Counted from the first letter of the stretch, positions 1 to 6,958 are shown. The stretch is DNA of 7,689 bases from Deltaproteobacteria bacterium (GCA_016218905.1 JACRCS010000313.1:1-7689), one strand, 5' to 3'. Notes: a model not told the origin generated them from the letters alone. Numbers and translations are program-made.

Positions 1-647
1 GCCTCCGGAAGCCGGCCCAACGCGTAGAGGGACGCGCCGGCCATGTAGGAGGCCAGGGCAGCCGCGTCCGAGGGCAGGAGGCGCGCCTCCTCGAAGGCCG
101 GCAGCGCGAGCTCGGGTTGACCTCGCTCGAAGCGGCCCCAGCCGACTGCGAGCAACGCGCTGGCCCTCCAGAAGGGCTCGGCGTCGGGAGGAAACCCGCG
201 CGCGCACTCTTCGGCAGCCTCGATGTCGCCGCGCTCGGCCAGAAGGCGGGTCTTGCCGTACCGCGCCGGGAGGGCGAGGCGGGGAGCGGTCCCGAGGGAG
301 AGAACCCAGGAGAAGCGTGCTTCGGCCTCATGGGCTTTCCCGCCGGCGGCGAGGGTCGAGGCGAGGGCGAGGGCCGCCGCGGGAGCGACCGGGTGGTCGG
401 GAGCCTCCAGGAGGACCCGGACGAGCCCGCTCTCCGCGGGCCCGAGCTCGCCCAGCTGGTGCTTGGAGACGGCGAGGCCGAAAGACGCCGCGGTCCGGAC
501 GAAGGCGCCCGCAGAGGAGCCCTCCGCCGAGCGCACGGTGCGGTCGAAGTAATCGGAGGCGGCGTGGGTGTTCGTCCGCGCGAGCTCTTCCCAACCGAGC
601 CGCAGGAGCGCCTCGGCGCAGTGCGGACCGCCTCCTTCCTCGGCGAT
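1..647 (-). pseudogene. Continuation of the TPR gene beyond the in-frame stop, running off the window
   Basis: Directly after the TAG at 648-650, the same reading frame continues without another stop to the left edge (215 codons). It resumes with IAEEGGGPHCAEALLRLGWEE, so a helix begun before the stop continues after it. The region contains more TPR-like helix pairs: one around ALALASTLAAGGKAHEAEARF, one around ARYGKTRLLAERGDIEAAEEC, and one around LLAVGWGRFERGQPELALPAF. No start codon with a ribosome binding site appears near the beginning, so a separate second gene is unlikely. A single base change (for example GAG or CAG to TAG) explains the break. It may be a true nonsense mutation, a sequencing or assembly error, or, less likely, readthrough. 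dnaJ and pilT both end in TAG, which argues against genome-wide TAG recoding. The C-terminal domain lies outside the window. Confidence 0.6.
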
Positions 648-1205
648 CTACTTCCAGACGTCTCGGGCGTCCTCAGCCCGCCCGCGCGCGTCGAGGAGCC
701 GAGCGAGCCGATAGGACGCCTCTCGTGCGTGCTCGCCCGACACGAGCCGGAAGAAGGCCATCGCTTCGTCGGTCCGGCCTTCCCGGCGGCGGATCTCTCC
801 GAGCCAGAAGGCGCCGTCGCGGGCGCGTCGGTGTTGGGGCTGGAGCGACCGTACGCGCGCCAGGTAGTACGCCGACTCTTCGAGGTCTTCCTGCGCGAGC
901 TTCTCGAGCCCCGCTTGGTAGAGGGCCTCGACGCCGCCGGCTGCCAGCGCCAGGGCCGCCGTCAGAGGGTTGCGATAGGCCCAGCCCGCGCGGTCGGGGG
1001 AGACGGCGTTCTCGAGCCTGGGCAGGAGGTCCTCGGGATCGAGGGCGAGGAGCGAGCGGCGCTGTGCCTCTTCTCCGAGTCGGGCGAGCTCCCGGGCGGC
1101 CTCGCGCGGAGCCGGGGTGGTAGCGGCCCGCGCGGAAGCCCCCCAGGCCAGGACGGCCGTCAGTACGAAGAGGAGGAGAGCGGTTCGGCAAGGACGCGTG
1201 GACAT
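648..1205 (-). CDS. Exported TPR-repeat protein, N-terminal part ended by an in-frame TAG
   Basis: This reads as 185 codons from the ATG at 1205 to a TAG at 648-650. The N-terminus is a convincing Sec signal peptide: Arg4/Arg7, a hydrophobic core at about residues 9-22, then an Ala-x-Ala site near residues 25-27, so the protein should be periplasmic or envelope-associated. The mature part has TPR-like amphipathic helix pairs (for example EALYQAGLEKLAQ and AFWLGEIRRREGRTDEAMAFF). An ATG 33 bases upstream exists, but it lacks a ribosome binding site and would put a hydrophilic extension before the signal peptide; AGGTG lies about 10 bases before the chosen ATG. The same frame stays open for 215 more codons past the TAG, so this is probably the front half of a longer gene. 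TPR proteins of this kind act as scaffolds or as N-terminal parts of larger envelope proteins; the specific role is unknown. It is divergent from dnaJ. Confidence 0.65.
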   Translation of the reverse strand: MSTRPCRTALLLFVLTAVLAWGASARAATTPAPREAARELARLGEEAQRRSLLALDPEDLLPRLENAVSPDRAGWAYRNPLTAALALAAGGVEALYQAGLEKLAQEDLEESAYYLARVRSLQPQHRRARDGAFWLGEIRRREGRTDEAMAFFRLVSGEHAREASYRLARLLDARGRAEDARDVWK

Positions 1206-1276
1206 GGGGTTCGGACACCTGAAGTCGGGAGGGATCATCGGCCCCGGGGAAGCCCCCGCGGGCAGCCGGCCAGAGG

Positions 1277-1291
1277 AGAGAGTATCTCTCT
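1277..1291. repeat. Short perfect inverted repeat between the divergent TPR and dnaJ genes
   Basis: AGAGAG-TAT-CTCTCT has six-base perfect arms around a 3-base centre. It lies just downstream of a TATACT box (1303-1308 on the minus strand), close to where a leftward TPR transcript would start. It could be an operator or simply a small 5' UTR hairpin. No known regulator family is assigned. Confidence 0.4.
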
Positions 1292-1302
1292 GCCGAGCTC
1301 GA

Positions 1303-1308
1303 AGTATA
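1303..1308 (-). promoter_or_regulatory. Possible -10 box for the TPR gene
   Basis: On the minus strand this reads TATACT, five of six matches to TATAAT, in one of the few AT-rich spots of the divergent spacer. The hexamer 17 bases upstream (GTCAAG) is a poor -35 match, so the promoter is weak, activator-dependent or not real. Confidence 0.3.
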
Positions 1309-1325
1309 TCGCCACCCGTCCCCCT

Positions 1326-1345
1326 CTTGACACCCCTGCCTCAAG
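1326..1345. promoter_or_regulatory. CTTGA-N10-TCAAG inverted repeat over the dnaJ -35 region (HAIR-like)
   Basis: Perfect five-base arms CTTGA and TCAAG are separated by 10 bases and overlap the -35 hexamer of the dnaJ promoter. The HspR operator HAIR (CTTGAGT-N7-ACTCAAG) has the same outer arms, but they are 11 bases apart and its inner bases are not matched here. A repressor bound here would block dnaJ transcription, and the divergent TPR promoter is close enough to be affected. The repeat is seen; its link to HspR is inference. No CIRCE element is visible. Confidence 0.35.
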
Positions 1346-1355
1346 ACTTTATGAA
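1327..1355 (+). promoter_or_regulatory. Candidate sigma70-type promoter of dnaJ
   Basis: A perfect TTGACA (1327-1332) is followed after 17 bases by TATGAA (1350-1355, four of six matches to TATAAT), about 30 bases before the dnaJ ATG. An AGGAGG ribosome binding site at 1368-1373 follows. The CTTGA-N10-TCAAG repeat overlaps the -35. Confidence 0.5.
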
Positions 1356-1384
1356 GTCGCTCTGCTCAGGAGGAGAGAGAGACC

Positions 1385-2530
1385 ATGGGGAAGGACTATT
1401 ACGGAGTGCTGGGCGTCGAGCGGAGCGCAAGCGCCGATGACGTAAAGAAGGCCTACCGGAAGGCGGCGCTCCTCTACCATCCCGACCGAAACCCCGGAGA
1501 CCGGGTCGCCGAGGAGAAGTTCAAGGAGTGCGCAGAGGCCTACGAGGTCCTGACGGATCCCGAGAAGCGCAGACTCTACGACGCCTACGGCGAGGAAGGC
1601 CTCAACGCCCGAGGCGTTCACCACGGTTTCGGGGGCTTCGAGGACATCTTCGCGAGCTTCGGCGACATCTTCGGCGACCTGGGGCTCGGTTTCGGCTTCG
1701 GGCGGGCGGGCGCCCGGACGCGCGTGCGCAAGGGACGCGATCTCTCTTACCGGCTGACGGTCACGCTGGCGGAGGTCGCCACGGGCACGAAGCGCAAGGT
1801 GAAGGTGCGAAAGCCCGGGCCGTGCCCGGAATGCGGCGGGACGGGCGCCGCGCGGCCGGAGGCCATCCAGACCTGTCCCGCGTGCCAGGGGAGGGGGACG
1901 GTGACCCGGCTGCTCCGGCAGGGATTCGCCACGATCCAGTCGACCACCGGATGCTCCCAGTGCGGCGGGTCCGGGAAGAGGGTTACCGAGCGTTGTCCCC
2001 ACTGTTCGGGCGAGGGCGTCGCCCGCCGGGAGAAGATCGTAGAGGTCTCGATACCGGCGGGGGTCGAAGAGGGTCAACAGGTCCGGCTCGAGGGGGAGGG
2101 CGAGGAAATCGCGGGCGGGATCCCCGGCGACCTCTACATCACCCTCCAGGAGGAGGAGCACCCGCTCTTCGAGCGGCGGGGGGCCGACCTCTTCTCGCCC
2201 TTGCGGATCGACCTCCTGAAGGCGGTCGAGGGGGGGACCGTAGAGCTCCCCGGGCCGGACGGGAACCCGCTCACAGTCGACGTGGAGGAGGGGATCCAGT
2301 CGGGAACCGTGAAGGTGCTGGAGGGGAGGGGCCTCCCCGTGCTCCGGCATCCCGGCCGACGCGGAAACCTCTACCTGCAGGTGTGGGTCACGACGCCCTC
2401 CGGCCTCGACGCCGAGCAGAAAGCGGCCTTACGGTGCGCGGTGGCCGGACAGTGCGAAGTCCCCGCCGGAGAGCAGCCCCATCGCGGCTGGAAGGACTGG
2501 CTGCAGGCGCTCTTCGGGGGGAGTGGATAG
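1385..2530 (+). CDS. dnaJ: Chaperone protein DnaJ (Hsp40, type I with zinc fingers)
   Basis: This is a cytoplasmic co-chaperone that delivers unfolded substrates to DnaK and stimulates its ATPase. At 381 residues it is the normal length for a full type I DnaJ. The J domain is residues 1-70 with the diagnostic HPD at 32-34. A Gly/Phe-rich linker spans about 75-107. Four CxxCxGxG zinc motifs have cysteines 147/150, 164/167, 190/193 and 204/207, all intact. The C-terminal substrate-binding and dimerisation region follows from about 215, with a somewhat divergent last third and a Trp-containing tail. The ATG is supported by AGGAGG/GGAGAG 7-11 bases upstream. It stands alone here, without dnaK, grpE or hspR, so it may be a second, separately regulated DnaJ. 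It ends in TAG, 3 bases from the stop of the convergent pilT, so no terminator fits between them. Confidence 0.96.
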   Translation: MGKDYYGVLGVERSASADDVKKAYRKAALLYHPDRNPGDRVAEEKFKECAEAYEVLTDPEKRRLYDAYGEEGLNARGVHHGFGGFEDIFASFGDIFGDLGLGFGFGRAGARTRVRKGRDLSYRLTVTLAEVATGTKRKVKVRKPGPCPECGGTGAARPEAIQTCPACQGRGTVTRLLRQGFATIQSTTGCSQCGGSGKRVTERCPHCSGEGVARREKIVEVSIPAGVEEGQQVRLEGEGEEIAGGIPGDLYITLQEEEHPLFERRGADLFSPLRIDLLKAVEGGTVELPGPDGNPLTVDVEEGIQSGTVKVLEGRGLPVLRHPGRRGNLYLQVWVTTPSGLDAEQKAALRCAVAGQCEVPAGEQPHRGWKDWLQALFGGSG

Positions 2531-2533
2531 GGG

Positions 2534-3631
2534 CTACTCCGGTATGGCCCCGCCGGTGTTGAGCAGGACGGCGCGTTCGAAGTCCGAGGGGTTGGTGGCC
2601 GCGGACCGCGCGGTCTCGAAGTCGATCACTCCCCGGTTGAAGAGATCCATCAGGTGCTGGTCGAAAGACTGGGTGCCGTAGGCGTCCCGGCCCTCTTCGA
2701 TCACGTCCTTGACCTCGTGGGTCCGTAGCGGATCCTTGATGCACTCCTCGATGGTTTTGGTCATCCGGAGGACCTCGACGGCCGCGACGCGGCCTCTGTC
2801 CCCTTTCTTCGGCAGGAGCCGCTGGCTCACCGTCGCCTTCAGGTTCTCGGCGAGGCGGATGCGGACCATGTTCTGCTCCTGGGGCGGAAAGACGCTGATG
2901 AGCCGGCCCACGGTCTTGGCCGCGTCGGTGGTGTGGACCGTGCTGAAGACCAGGTGGCCCGTCTCGGCCGCCTTGAGGGCAATGTCGATCGTCTCGGTGT
3001 CGCGCATCTCGCCGACGAGAATGATATCCGGGTCCTGGCGCAGCGCGGCGCGCAGTGCGACGCTATAATTTGCGGTGTCCAGCCCGAGCTCGCGCTGGCT
3101 GATGGAGCTCCGTTTGTTCTTGTGGATGAACTCGATCGGGTCTTCTATCGTGAGGATGTGGCAGCGCTGCCGCTCGTTGATGTAATCGACGATCGCAGCC
3201 AGCGTCGACGTCTTGCCGCTCCCGGTGACGCCGGTAACGAGCACGAGCCCCCTCTCCTCGACCGCGATCTCTTTCAGGACCGGGGGCAGTCCGAGCCCGT
3301 CGAGGCTCGGGACCTCGAAGGGAATCGCCCGGAGGATCACGGCGAACGTGTTCCTCTGCCGGTAGATGTTCACGCGGAACCGCCCGACACCGGCGAGCGA
3401 ATAGGAACCGTCCCACTCGCGGATGGCGTCCACCGGCGGCGGCTCGTGCGTCCCTTCGAGCATGATTTCCGCGACCGCTCGGGTATCCTGAGGGGTGAGC
3501 GCGGGGCTCTTCGCCTCTTGCAGCACGCCGTTGACGCGGAGGAGGATCGAAGTGCTCACCTTCAGGTGGATGTCGCTCGCCTCGGCTCTGGTCGCGGCGG
3601 TGAGAATCTTGTGGAAGGTTTCCTTGTCCAT
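2534..3631 (-). CDS. pilT: Type IV pilus retraction ATPase PilT
   Basis: This hexameric motor ATPase works at the cytoplasmic base of the type IV pilus and powers depolymerisation of pilin, giving twitching motility, DNA uptake or surface sensing. At 365 residues it is typical of the family. Visible motifs are Walker A GVTGSGKT (134-141), the Asp box TIEDPIEF (161-168), Walker B DIILVGEMRD (202-211, catalytic Glu208), and the His box TGHLVFSTVHTTDA (His226, His233). The N-terminal PAS-like domain carries the usual ASDIHLK and LRVNG segments. The C-terminal part has THEVKDVIEEGRDAYGTQSF in place of the classic AIRNLIRE block, so a PilT/PilU paralogue is possible. The ATG is preceded by AGGAGG at about 4 bases. 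No other pilus genes are in the window. It is convergent with dnaJ and divergent from the radical SAM gene. Confidence 0.94.
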   Translation of the reverse strand: MDKETFHKILTAATRAEASDIHLKVSTSILLRVNGVLQEAKSPALTPQDTRAVAEIMLEGTHEPPPVDAIREWDGSYSLAGVGRFRVNIYRQRNTFAVILRAIPFEVPSLDGLGLPPVLKEIAVEERGLVLVTGVTGSGKTSTLAAIVDYINERQRCHILTIEDPIEFIHKNKRSSISQRELGLDTANYSVALRAALRQDPDIILVGEMRDTETIDIALKAAETGHLVFSTVHTTDAAKTVGRLISVFPPQEQNMVRIRLAENLKATVSQRLLPKKGDRGRVAAVEVLRMTKTIEECIKDPLRTHEVKDVIEEGRDAYGTQSFDQHLMDLFNRGVIDFETARSAATNPSDFERAVLLNTGGAIPE

Positions 3632-3658
3632 GGCGCCTCCTGGATGCCCCTCTTCCAG

Positions 3659-3678
3659 CGCTCCGTCCGGGCGGAGCG
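3659..3678. repeat. Inverted repeat in the pilT / radical SAM divergent spacer
   Basis: CGCTCCG and CGGAGCG form a perfect 7-bp stem around a 6-base loop (TCCGGG), 28 bases upstream of the pilT start. It would lie in the pilT 5' untranslated RNA or promoter region. No T-tract follows on either strand, so it is not an obvious terminator. The remaining spacer (3632-3801) is uniformly GC-rich and shows no convincing -35/-10 pair for either gene. Confidence 0.4.
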
Positions 3679-3801
3679 AGGCCCGCGTCCCGGCGGCTCC
3701 GTCGCGGTGGGGCCGGCGCTCCCTTCCGGACGCGTCCCCATGACATCGGCCTGGGACGGCGCCCGCTTGAGCCGGTGCGACGGCTCCCGGGGGGAATCGT
3801 C

Positions 3802-5463
3802 GTGAGCGCCGGAGGCCGCGCGCGCTTTACGGCCGAGCGGGTGCTCGAGCTTCCGCGGGCCCGGCCGGCAGGCGGGACGGCGCTCTCCTACGTCCTCGCG
3901 TATCCCAACCGCTACTTCGTCGGGATGGCGAACCTCGGGTTTCAGACCCTCCTGCACCTTCTCTCGGGCTTTGAGGAGAGCCGCTGCCACCGGGCCTTTT
4001 CGGACCACCCGGAGAGCCTGGAGAGCGGAAAGCCACTCTCCGCCTACGACGCCGTCGCGCTCAGCCTCTCCTTCGAGGGAGATTACCCCGAGGCCCTTCG
4101 GATGCTCTCGGCCGGCGGCGTCCCTCTCCTGGCGGCGGAGCGCGGCCCGAGCGATCCGCTCGTGCTCGCCGGCGGGGTGGCCGCGACCCTCAACCCCGAG
4201 CCGCTCGCGCCCTTCCTCGACGTCGTCTATCTGGGCGAGGCAGAGGCGGGCCTGGTTGCGCTCCACGCCTTCCTCGCGGCGTACCGCACGCTTCCGCGGT
4301 CCGAGGTCCTCGATCTCCTGGCGGAGCGGGGCCTGCCGGGCGTCTACGTTCCGTCCCGCTACCGCACCGACGAGGAGGGCGGACGGCTCCTGGGCCGTGC
4401 GCCCACCGGGAGAGCCCCGGTCACCGTCGAACGGGTCTGGGCGGTCGAGCCCTGGGACCCCGCCCGGACGCACATCCTCGCGAGCGAGGACGCGTTCGGA
4501 GGCGCCTACCTGCTGGAGGTGAGCCGAGGCTGTCCCCACGCCTGCCGTTTTTGCGCCGCGGGTCACGCGACCCGACCGGCTCGCTTCCTGCCGTTTGAAA
4601 CGCTCGCCCCCTTCGTCCGTTCCGGCGCCGGCGCCGGTCGGCTCGGCCTCGTCGGCGCCGCGGTTTCGGACCACCCGGACTTCCGTCGTCTCGCGCGGGA
4701 GTGCCTCGAGCGGGCTGCGGGCTTCACCGTCTCCTCCTTCCGAGCCGAGAGCCTCGACGAGGAGGTCCTCGGCCTCCTCGTGCGAGGAGGGCTGAAGACC
4801 CTGACGATCGCGGCCGAGGGCGGGGGAGAGAGGCTCCGGCAGAGGCTCGGAAAGGGGATCTCGCGGGAGGATCTCCTGCGGGCGGCGCGACTTGCCGGCG
4901 CGGCCGGGCTGGAGAGCCTGAGGATCTACGGGATGGTGGGCCTGCCCGGAGAGGAGGAGGCGGACGTCTCGGCGTTGGGCGACTTGGCAGTGGAGGCGCG
5001 CCAGGCGATGGGGAGAGGCTCCGTGACGCTCAGCGTCGCGCCCTTCGTCCCGAAACCGCACACGCCCTTCCAGTGGGAACCGATGCTGTCCGAGGCAGAC
5101 CTCCGAGCGAGGATCCGCTCGCTGGAGCGGGGAGCGGCGAGACATCGTGGCGTCCGAGTCGTGGCCGAGGCGCCCAAGTGGTCGCGGGTGCAGGGACTGC
5201 TCTCGCGAGGAGGCCGGGAGGTCGCTCCGCTGCTCGCGGAGGCGAGCCGCACGGGAGACTGGCGTTCGGTCCTGAGGTCGGCTCTCGCCGCTGCGGTTCT
5301 GGACCGCGAACGGGCTCCCGGCGAACGCTTCCCATGGGACTTCATCGGGGGTCTCCCCTCGAGGGAGCACCTGCTCCGGGAGCGGGAGGCGGCGGGCTCG
5401 TCGACGAGGCTCCCCTTCCCCTGCCTTCCAGGGGTCTGCCGGGCTTGCGGAGTGTGCTCGTGA
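3802..5463 (+). CDS. Radical SAM protein with N-terminal B12-binding-like region (uncharacterised)
   Basis: The product is about 553 residues. The radical SAM motif CPHACRFC supplies Cys244, Cys248 and Cys251 for the 4Fe-4S cluster that cleaves S-adenosylmethionine. The preceding 240 residues resemble the Rossmann-like B12-binding-type domain of this class (YPNRYFVGMANLGFQT, then GGVAATLNPEPLAPF and YLGEAEAG), but I see no DxHxxG cobalamin motif. The C-terminus has FPWDFIGG and then a CX4CX2CX2C tail (Cys541, 546, 549, 552), resembling the ending of the uncharacterised rSAM family often fused to DUF2344 (TIGR03960-like); no DUF2344 is fused here. GTG at 3802 is preferred because GGGGGGA lies 6 bases upstream; an in-frame GTG at 3775 has no ribosome binding site. 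The substrate is unknown: RNA, lipid or small-molecule modification are all open. It is divergent from pilT and convergent with metX, with no operon partner. Confidence 0.88.
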   Translation: MSAGGRARFTAERVLELPRARPAGGTALSYVLAYPNRYFVGMANLGFQTLLHLLSGFEESRCHRAFSDHPESLESGKPLSAYDAVALSLSFEGDYPEALRMLSAGGVPLLAAERGPSDPLVLAGGVAATLNPEPLAPFLDVVYLGEAEAGLVALHAFLAAYRTLPRSEVLDLLAERGLPGVYVPSRYRTDEEGGRLLGRAPTGRAPVTVERVWAVEPWDPARTHILASEDAFGGAYLLEVSRGCPHACRFCAAGHATRPARFLPFETLAPFVRSGAGAGRLGLVGAAVSDHPDFRRLARECLERAAGFTVSSFRAESLDEEVLGLLVRGGLKTLTIAAEGGGERLRQRLGKGISREDLLRAARLAGAAGLESLRIYGMVGLPGEEEADVSALGDLAVEARQAMGRGSVTLSVAPFVPKPHTPFQWEPMLSEADLRARIRSLERGAARHRGVRVVAEAPKWSRVQGLLSRGGREVAPLLAEASRTGDWRSVLRSALAAAVLDRERAPGERFPWDFIGGLPSREHLLREREAAGSSTRLPFPCLPGVCRACGVCS

Positions 5464-5504
5464 GCTTCCACCCGGAAGTGCGAGGGTTCGGAGACTTTGT
5501 GGGA

Positions 5505-5520
5505 GTGGTCTCCAGACCAC
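5505..5520 (+). terminator. Hairpin after the radical SAM gene, possible terminator
   Basis: GTGGTC-TCCA-GACCAC is a perfect 6-bp stem with a 4-base loop, 42 bases after the stop codon. No T-tract follows, so intrinsic termination is uncertain. A competing pairing GGAGAC (5490-5495) with GTCTCC (5508-5513) overlaps it. Confidence 0.35.
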
Positions 5521-5556
5521 GATCTCCGCCGAAGGCCGACCCCGGGAAAGAGCATC

Positions 5557-5572
5557 GCGGCCTGGAGGCCGC
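5557..5572 (-). terminator. Hairpin after metX, possible terminator
   Basis: On the minus strand GCGGCC-TCCA-GGCCGC forms a perfect 6-bp GC stem, 55 bases after the metX stop, followed by GATGCTCTTTCC, a weak T-rich run. Its loop on the metX strand (TCCA) is the same as that of the hairpin facing the radical SAM gene. The rest of the 164 bp spacer (5464-5627) shows no credible gene. Confidence 0.4.
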
Positions 5573-5627
5573 TCTCACAGATGGGGCACCGGAGGGGCGT
5601 CCCCACCGGGATCTTGTCACCAGTGAG

Positions 5628-6794
5628 TCATAACGTCTCCCCCGCCTTCACCTCGCCGTACGCCTCGTCCAGGACGCGCGCGACGTGGTGCGCGTAGAGG
5701 TCGTACTCGACGAGGAACGCGTCGTGCCCGTAGTCGCTGGGGACGCGGATGTGCTCGACGTCTTTGTGGAGGCTCCGCAGCGTCTTCTCCATCACGTCCG
5801 TGTCGCCGGGCGGATAGAGCCAGTCGGAGGTGAAGGTGATGAACCGCAGCCTCGCCGTGCACTGGGCGAGGGCCTCCTCCATCCCCCCCGCGAACCCGTC
5901 CGCGAGGTCGAAGACATCGAGCGCCTTCGTGATGTAGAGGTAGCTGTTCGCGTCGAAGCGGTCGGTGAAGCTGTAGCCGTTGTAGTGCAGGTAGCGCTCG
6001 ACGTCGTACTGCGCGGTGAAGGCGTAGATGCCCTCGCGGCCGGAGATGCGGCGGTCGAACTTGCGGCGCATCGAGTCGTCGCTCATGAAGGTCAGATGGC
6101 CGATCATCCGGGCCACGGCGAGCCCGTCCCGCGGGGGTTCCTGGCCGTAGTAGTTCCCGCCCCGCCAGTTGGGATCGCTCATGATCGCCCTGCGCCCCAC
6201 CTTATTGAAGCCGATGGAAAGGGGCGAAGACGCGCCGGTGGTCGAGATCGGGACGGCCAGAACGGCCCGGGAAGGGTAGCGAACCGCCCATTCGAGCGCC
6301 TGCATGCCGCCCATGGACCCGCCGATGACGCAGAGGACGCGGTCGATCTGGAGATGGTCGAGGAGGAGGGCCTGCACCCGGACCATGTCCCGGACCGTGA
6401 TGACGGGGAACTGCATGCCGTAGGGCCGCCCCGTGCGCGGATTGATGCTCGCCGGCCCGGTCGTTCCCTTACAGCTTCCGAGCACGTTCGCGCAGATCAC
6501 GTGGTACCGGTCGGTGTCCAGCGCGCGGCCCGGCCCGATCATCGGGTCCCACCAGCCGGGCTTGGGGTCTTGGGGCGCGTGCCTGCCGGCGGCGTGGGCG
6601 TCCCCGGAGAGCGCGTGAAAGACCAAGACCGCATTATCGCGAGCGGGGGAGATCTCGCCGTAGGTCTCATAGGCGACCTCGATGGGCCCGAGGATCCGAC
6701 CGCTCTGTAGGTACAGCTCGTCAGGCGGATGGCAGAGCACCACCCGTTGGGGGGTGACCAGACCCACCCCCTCTTCCCGTGGGGAGCGCGTCAC
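5628..6794 (-). CDS. metX: Homoserine O-acetyltransferase MetX
   Basis: This cytoplasmic enzyme transfers an acyl group, normally acetyl from acetyl-CoA, to homoserine, the first committed step of methionine synthesis from homoserine. At 388 residues it is full length for this alpha/beta-hydrolase family. Family marks in order are GPIEVAYETYG (36-46), the HALSGDAHAAG region (60-70), WWDPMIGPG (81-89), NVLGSCKGTTGP (103-114), the nucleophile elbow GGSMGGMQALEWA with Ser160, SDWLYPP with Asp324, and YGHDAFL with His357, completing the triad. Succinyl-CoA use cannot be excluded from sequence alone. The GTG start at 6794 lacks a good ribosome binding site; the frame upstream is open but has no ATG, GTG or TTG nearby, and a later GTG (residue 10 or 18) is possible. 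The start overlaps the stop of a small leader ORF by GTGA. A SAM-I riboswitch upstream predicts repression when SAM is plentiful. Confidence 0.95.
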   Translation of the reverse strand: MTRSPREEGVGLVTPQRVVLCHPPDELYLQSGRILGPIEVAYETYGEISPARDNAVLVFHALSGDAHAAGRHAPQDPKPGWWDPMIGPGRALDTDRYHVICANVLGSCKGTTGPASINPRTGRPYGMQFPVITVRDMVRVQALLLDHLQIDRVLCVIGGSMGGMQALEWAVRYPSRAVLAVPISTTGASSPLSIGFNKVGRRAIMSDPNWRGGNYYGQEPPRDGLAVARMIGHLTFMSDDSMRRKFDRRISGREGIYAFTAQYDVERYLHYNGYSFTDRFDANSYLYITKALDVFDLADGFAGGMEEALAQCTARLRFITFTSDWLYPPGDTDVMEKTLRSLHKDVEHIRVPSDYGHDAFLVEYDLYAHHVARVLDEAYGEVKAGETL

Positions 6795-6958
6795 GGGTGG
6801 TCCGTTTCCCGGATGGCGCGCGGCACCGAGAGCGGCGCCGCGCCCGGAGCCGCAAGGCGCGAGGAACGAGGATACCGGCCAGTATTGGAGCGACGAGCAA
6901 CGCAGCGGGCCGGGATGCGGCGCCGCTCGAATGCAGCGGCATTCGGGAATCGGACCAC
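6791..6958 (-). CDS. Possible 55-codon leader ORF translationally coupled to metX
   Basis: GTG at 6958 is preceded by a perfect AGGAGG with a 5-base gap, the best ribosome binding site in the metX leader. The frame runs 55 codons to a TGA that overlaps the metX GTG as GTGA, the classic arrangement for coupled translation. The predicted peptide is very Arg-rich, has no recognisable domain, and its third-position GC (about 73 percent by hand count) gives no strong coding signal. It may be a non-conserved leader whose translation delivers ribosomes to metX, or it may be chance in GC-rich DNA. A different frame from ATG 6942 encodes a hydrophobic stretch (AALLVAPILAGILVP) but has no ribosome binding site and runs into metX out of frame. 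Confidence 0.3.
   Translation of the reverse strand: MVRFPNAAAFERRRIPARCVARRSNTGRYPRSSRLAAPGAAPLSVPRAIRETDHP
6922..6945 (-). promoter_or_regulatory. Two mutually exclusive hairpins in the metX leader
   Basis: Hairpin A (6928-6945) pairs CGAATGC with GCATTCG, 7 bp around a 4-base loop. Hairpin B (6922-6940) pairs GCCGCT with AGCGGC, 6 bp around a 7-base loop. They share bases 6928-6940, so only one can form. They sit 92 bases or more beyond the riboswitch, just inside the leader ORF. Neither is followed by a U-tract, so a plain intrinsic terminator is not indicated. A role as a switching or ribosome-sensitive element is inference. Confidence 0.35.

Noticed and set aside
648..650. TAG as a recoded (pyrrolysine-type or suppressed) codon
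   Set aside because: Both dnaJ and pilT use TAG as their terminal stop at the expected family lengths. A single internal TAG is better explained by mutation or error.
1239..1384. CIRCE/HrcA operator before dnaJ
   Set aside because: No TTAGCACTC-N9-GAGTGCTAA or close variant is present; only the CTTGA/TCAAG repeat was found.
117..1445. Long 442-codon plus-strand frame
   Set aside because: It lies opposite the TPR gene and runs into dnaJ in another frame. Its Arg/Gly/Glu-rich sequence shows no domain, and the minus-strand frame has a signal peptide and TPR helices. It is a high-GC shadow.
3562..5520. 652-codon minus-strand frame opposite the radical SAM gene
   Set aside because: It has no recognisable motifs and a composition typical of antisense frames in GC-rich DNA, while the plus strand encodes an intact radical SAM protein.
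5464..5606. Minus-strand start with CPIC after metX, suggesting a small zinc protein
   Set aside because: There is only one CxxC, the frame continues into the antisense of the radical SAM gene, and no second metal pair or ribosome binding site supports it.
6721..6942. Minus-strand frame with a hydrophobic stretch (AALLVAPILAGILVP) in the metX leader
   Set aside because: The ATG at 6942 has no ribosome binding site, the frame runs out of phase through the first 25 codons of metX, and the remainder is low-complexity Arg/Gly-rich.
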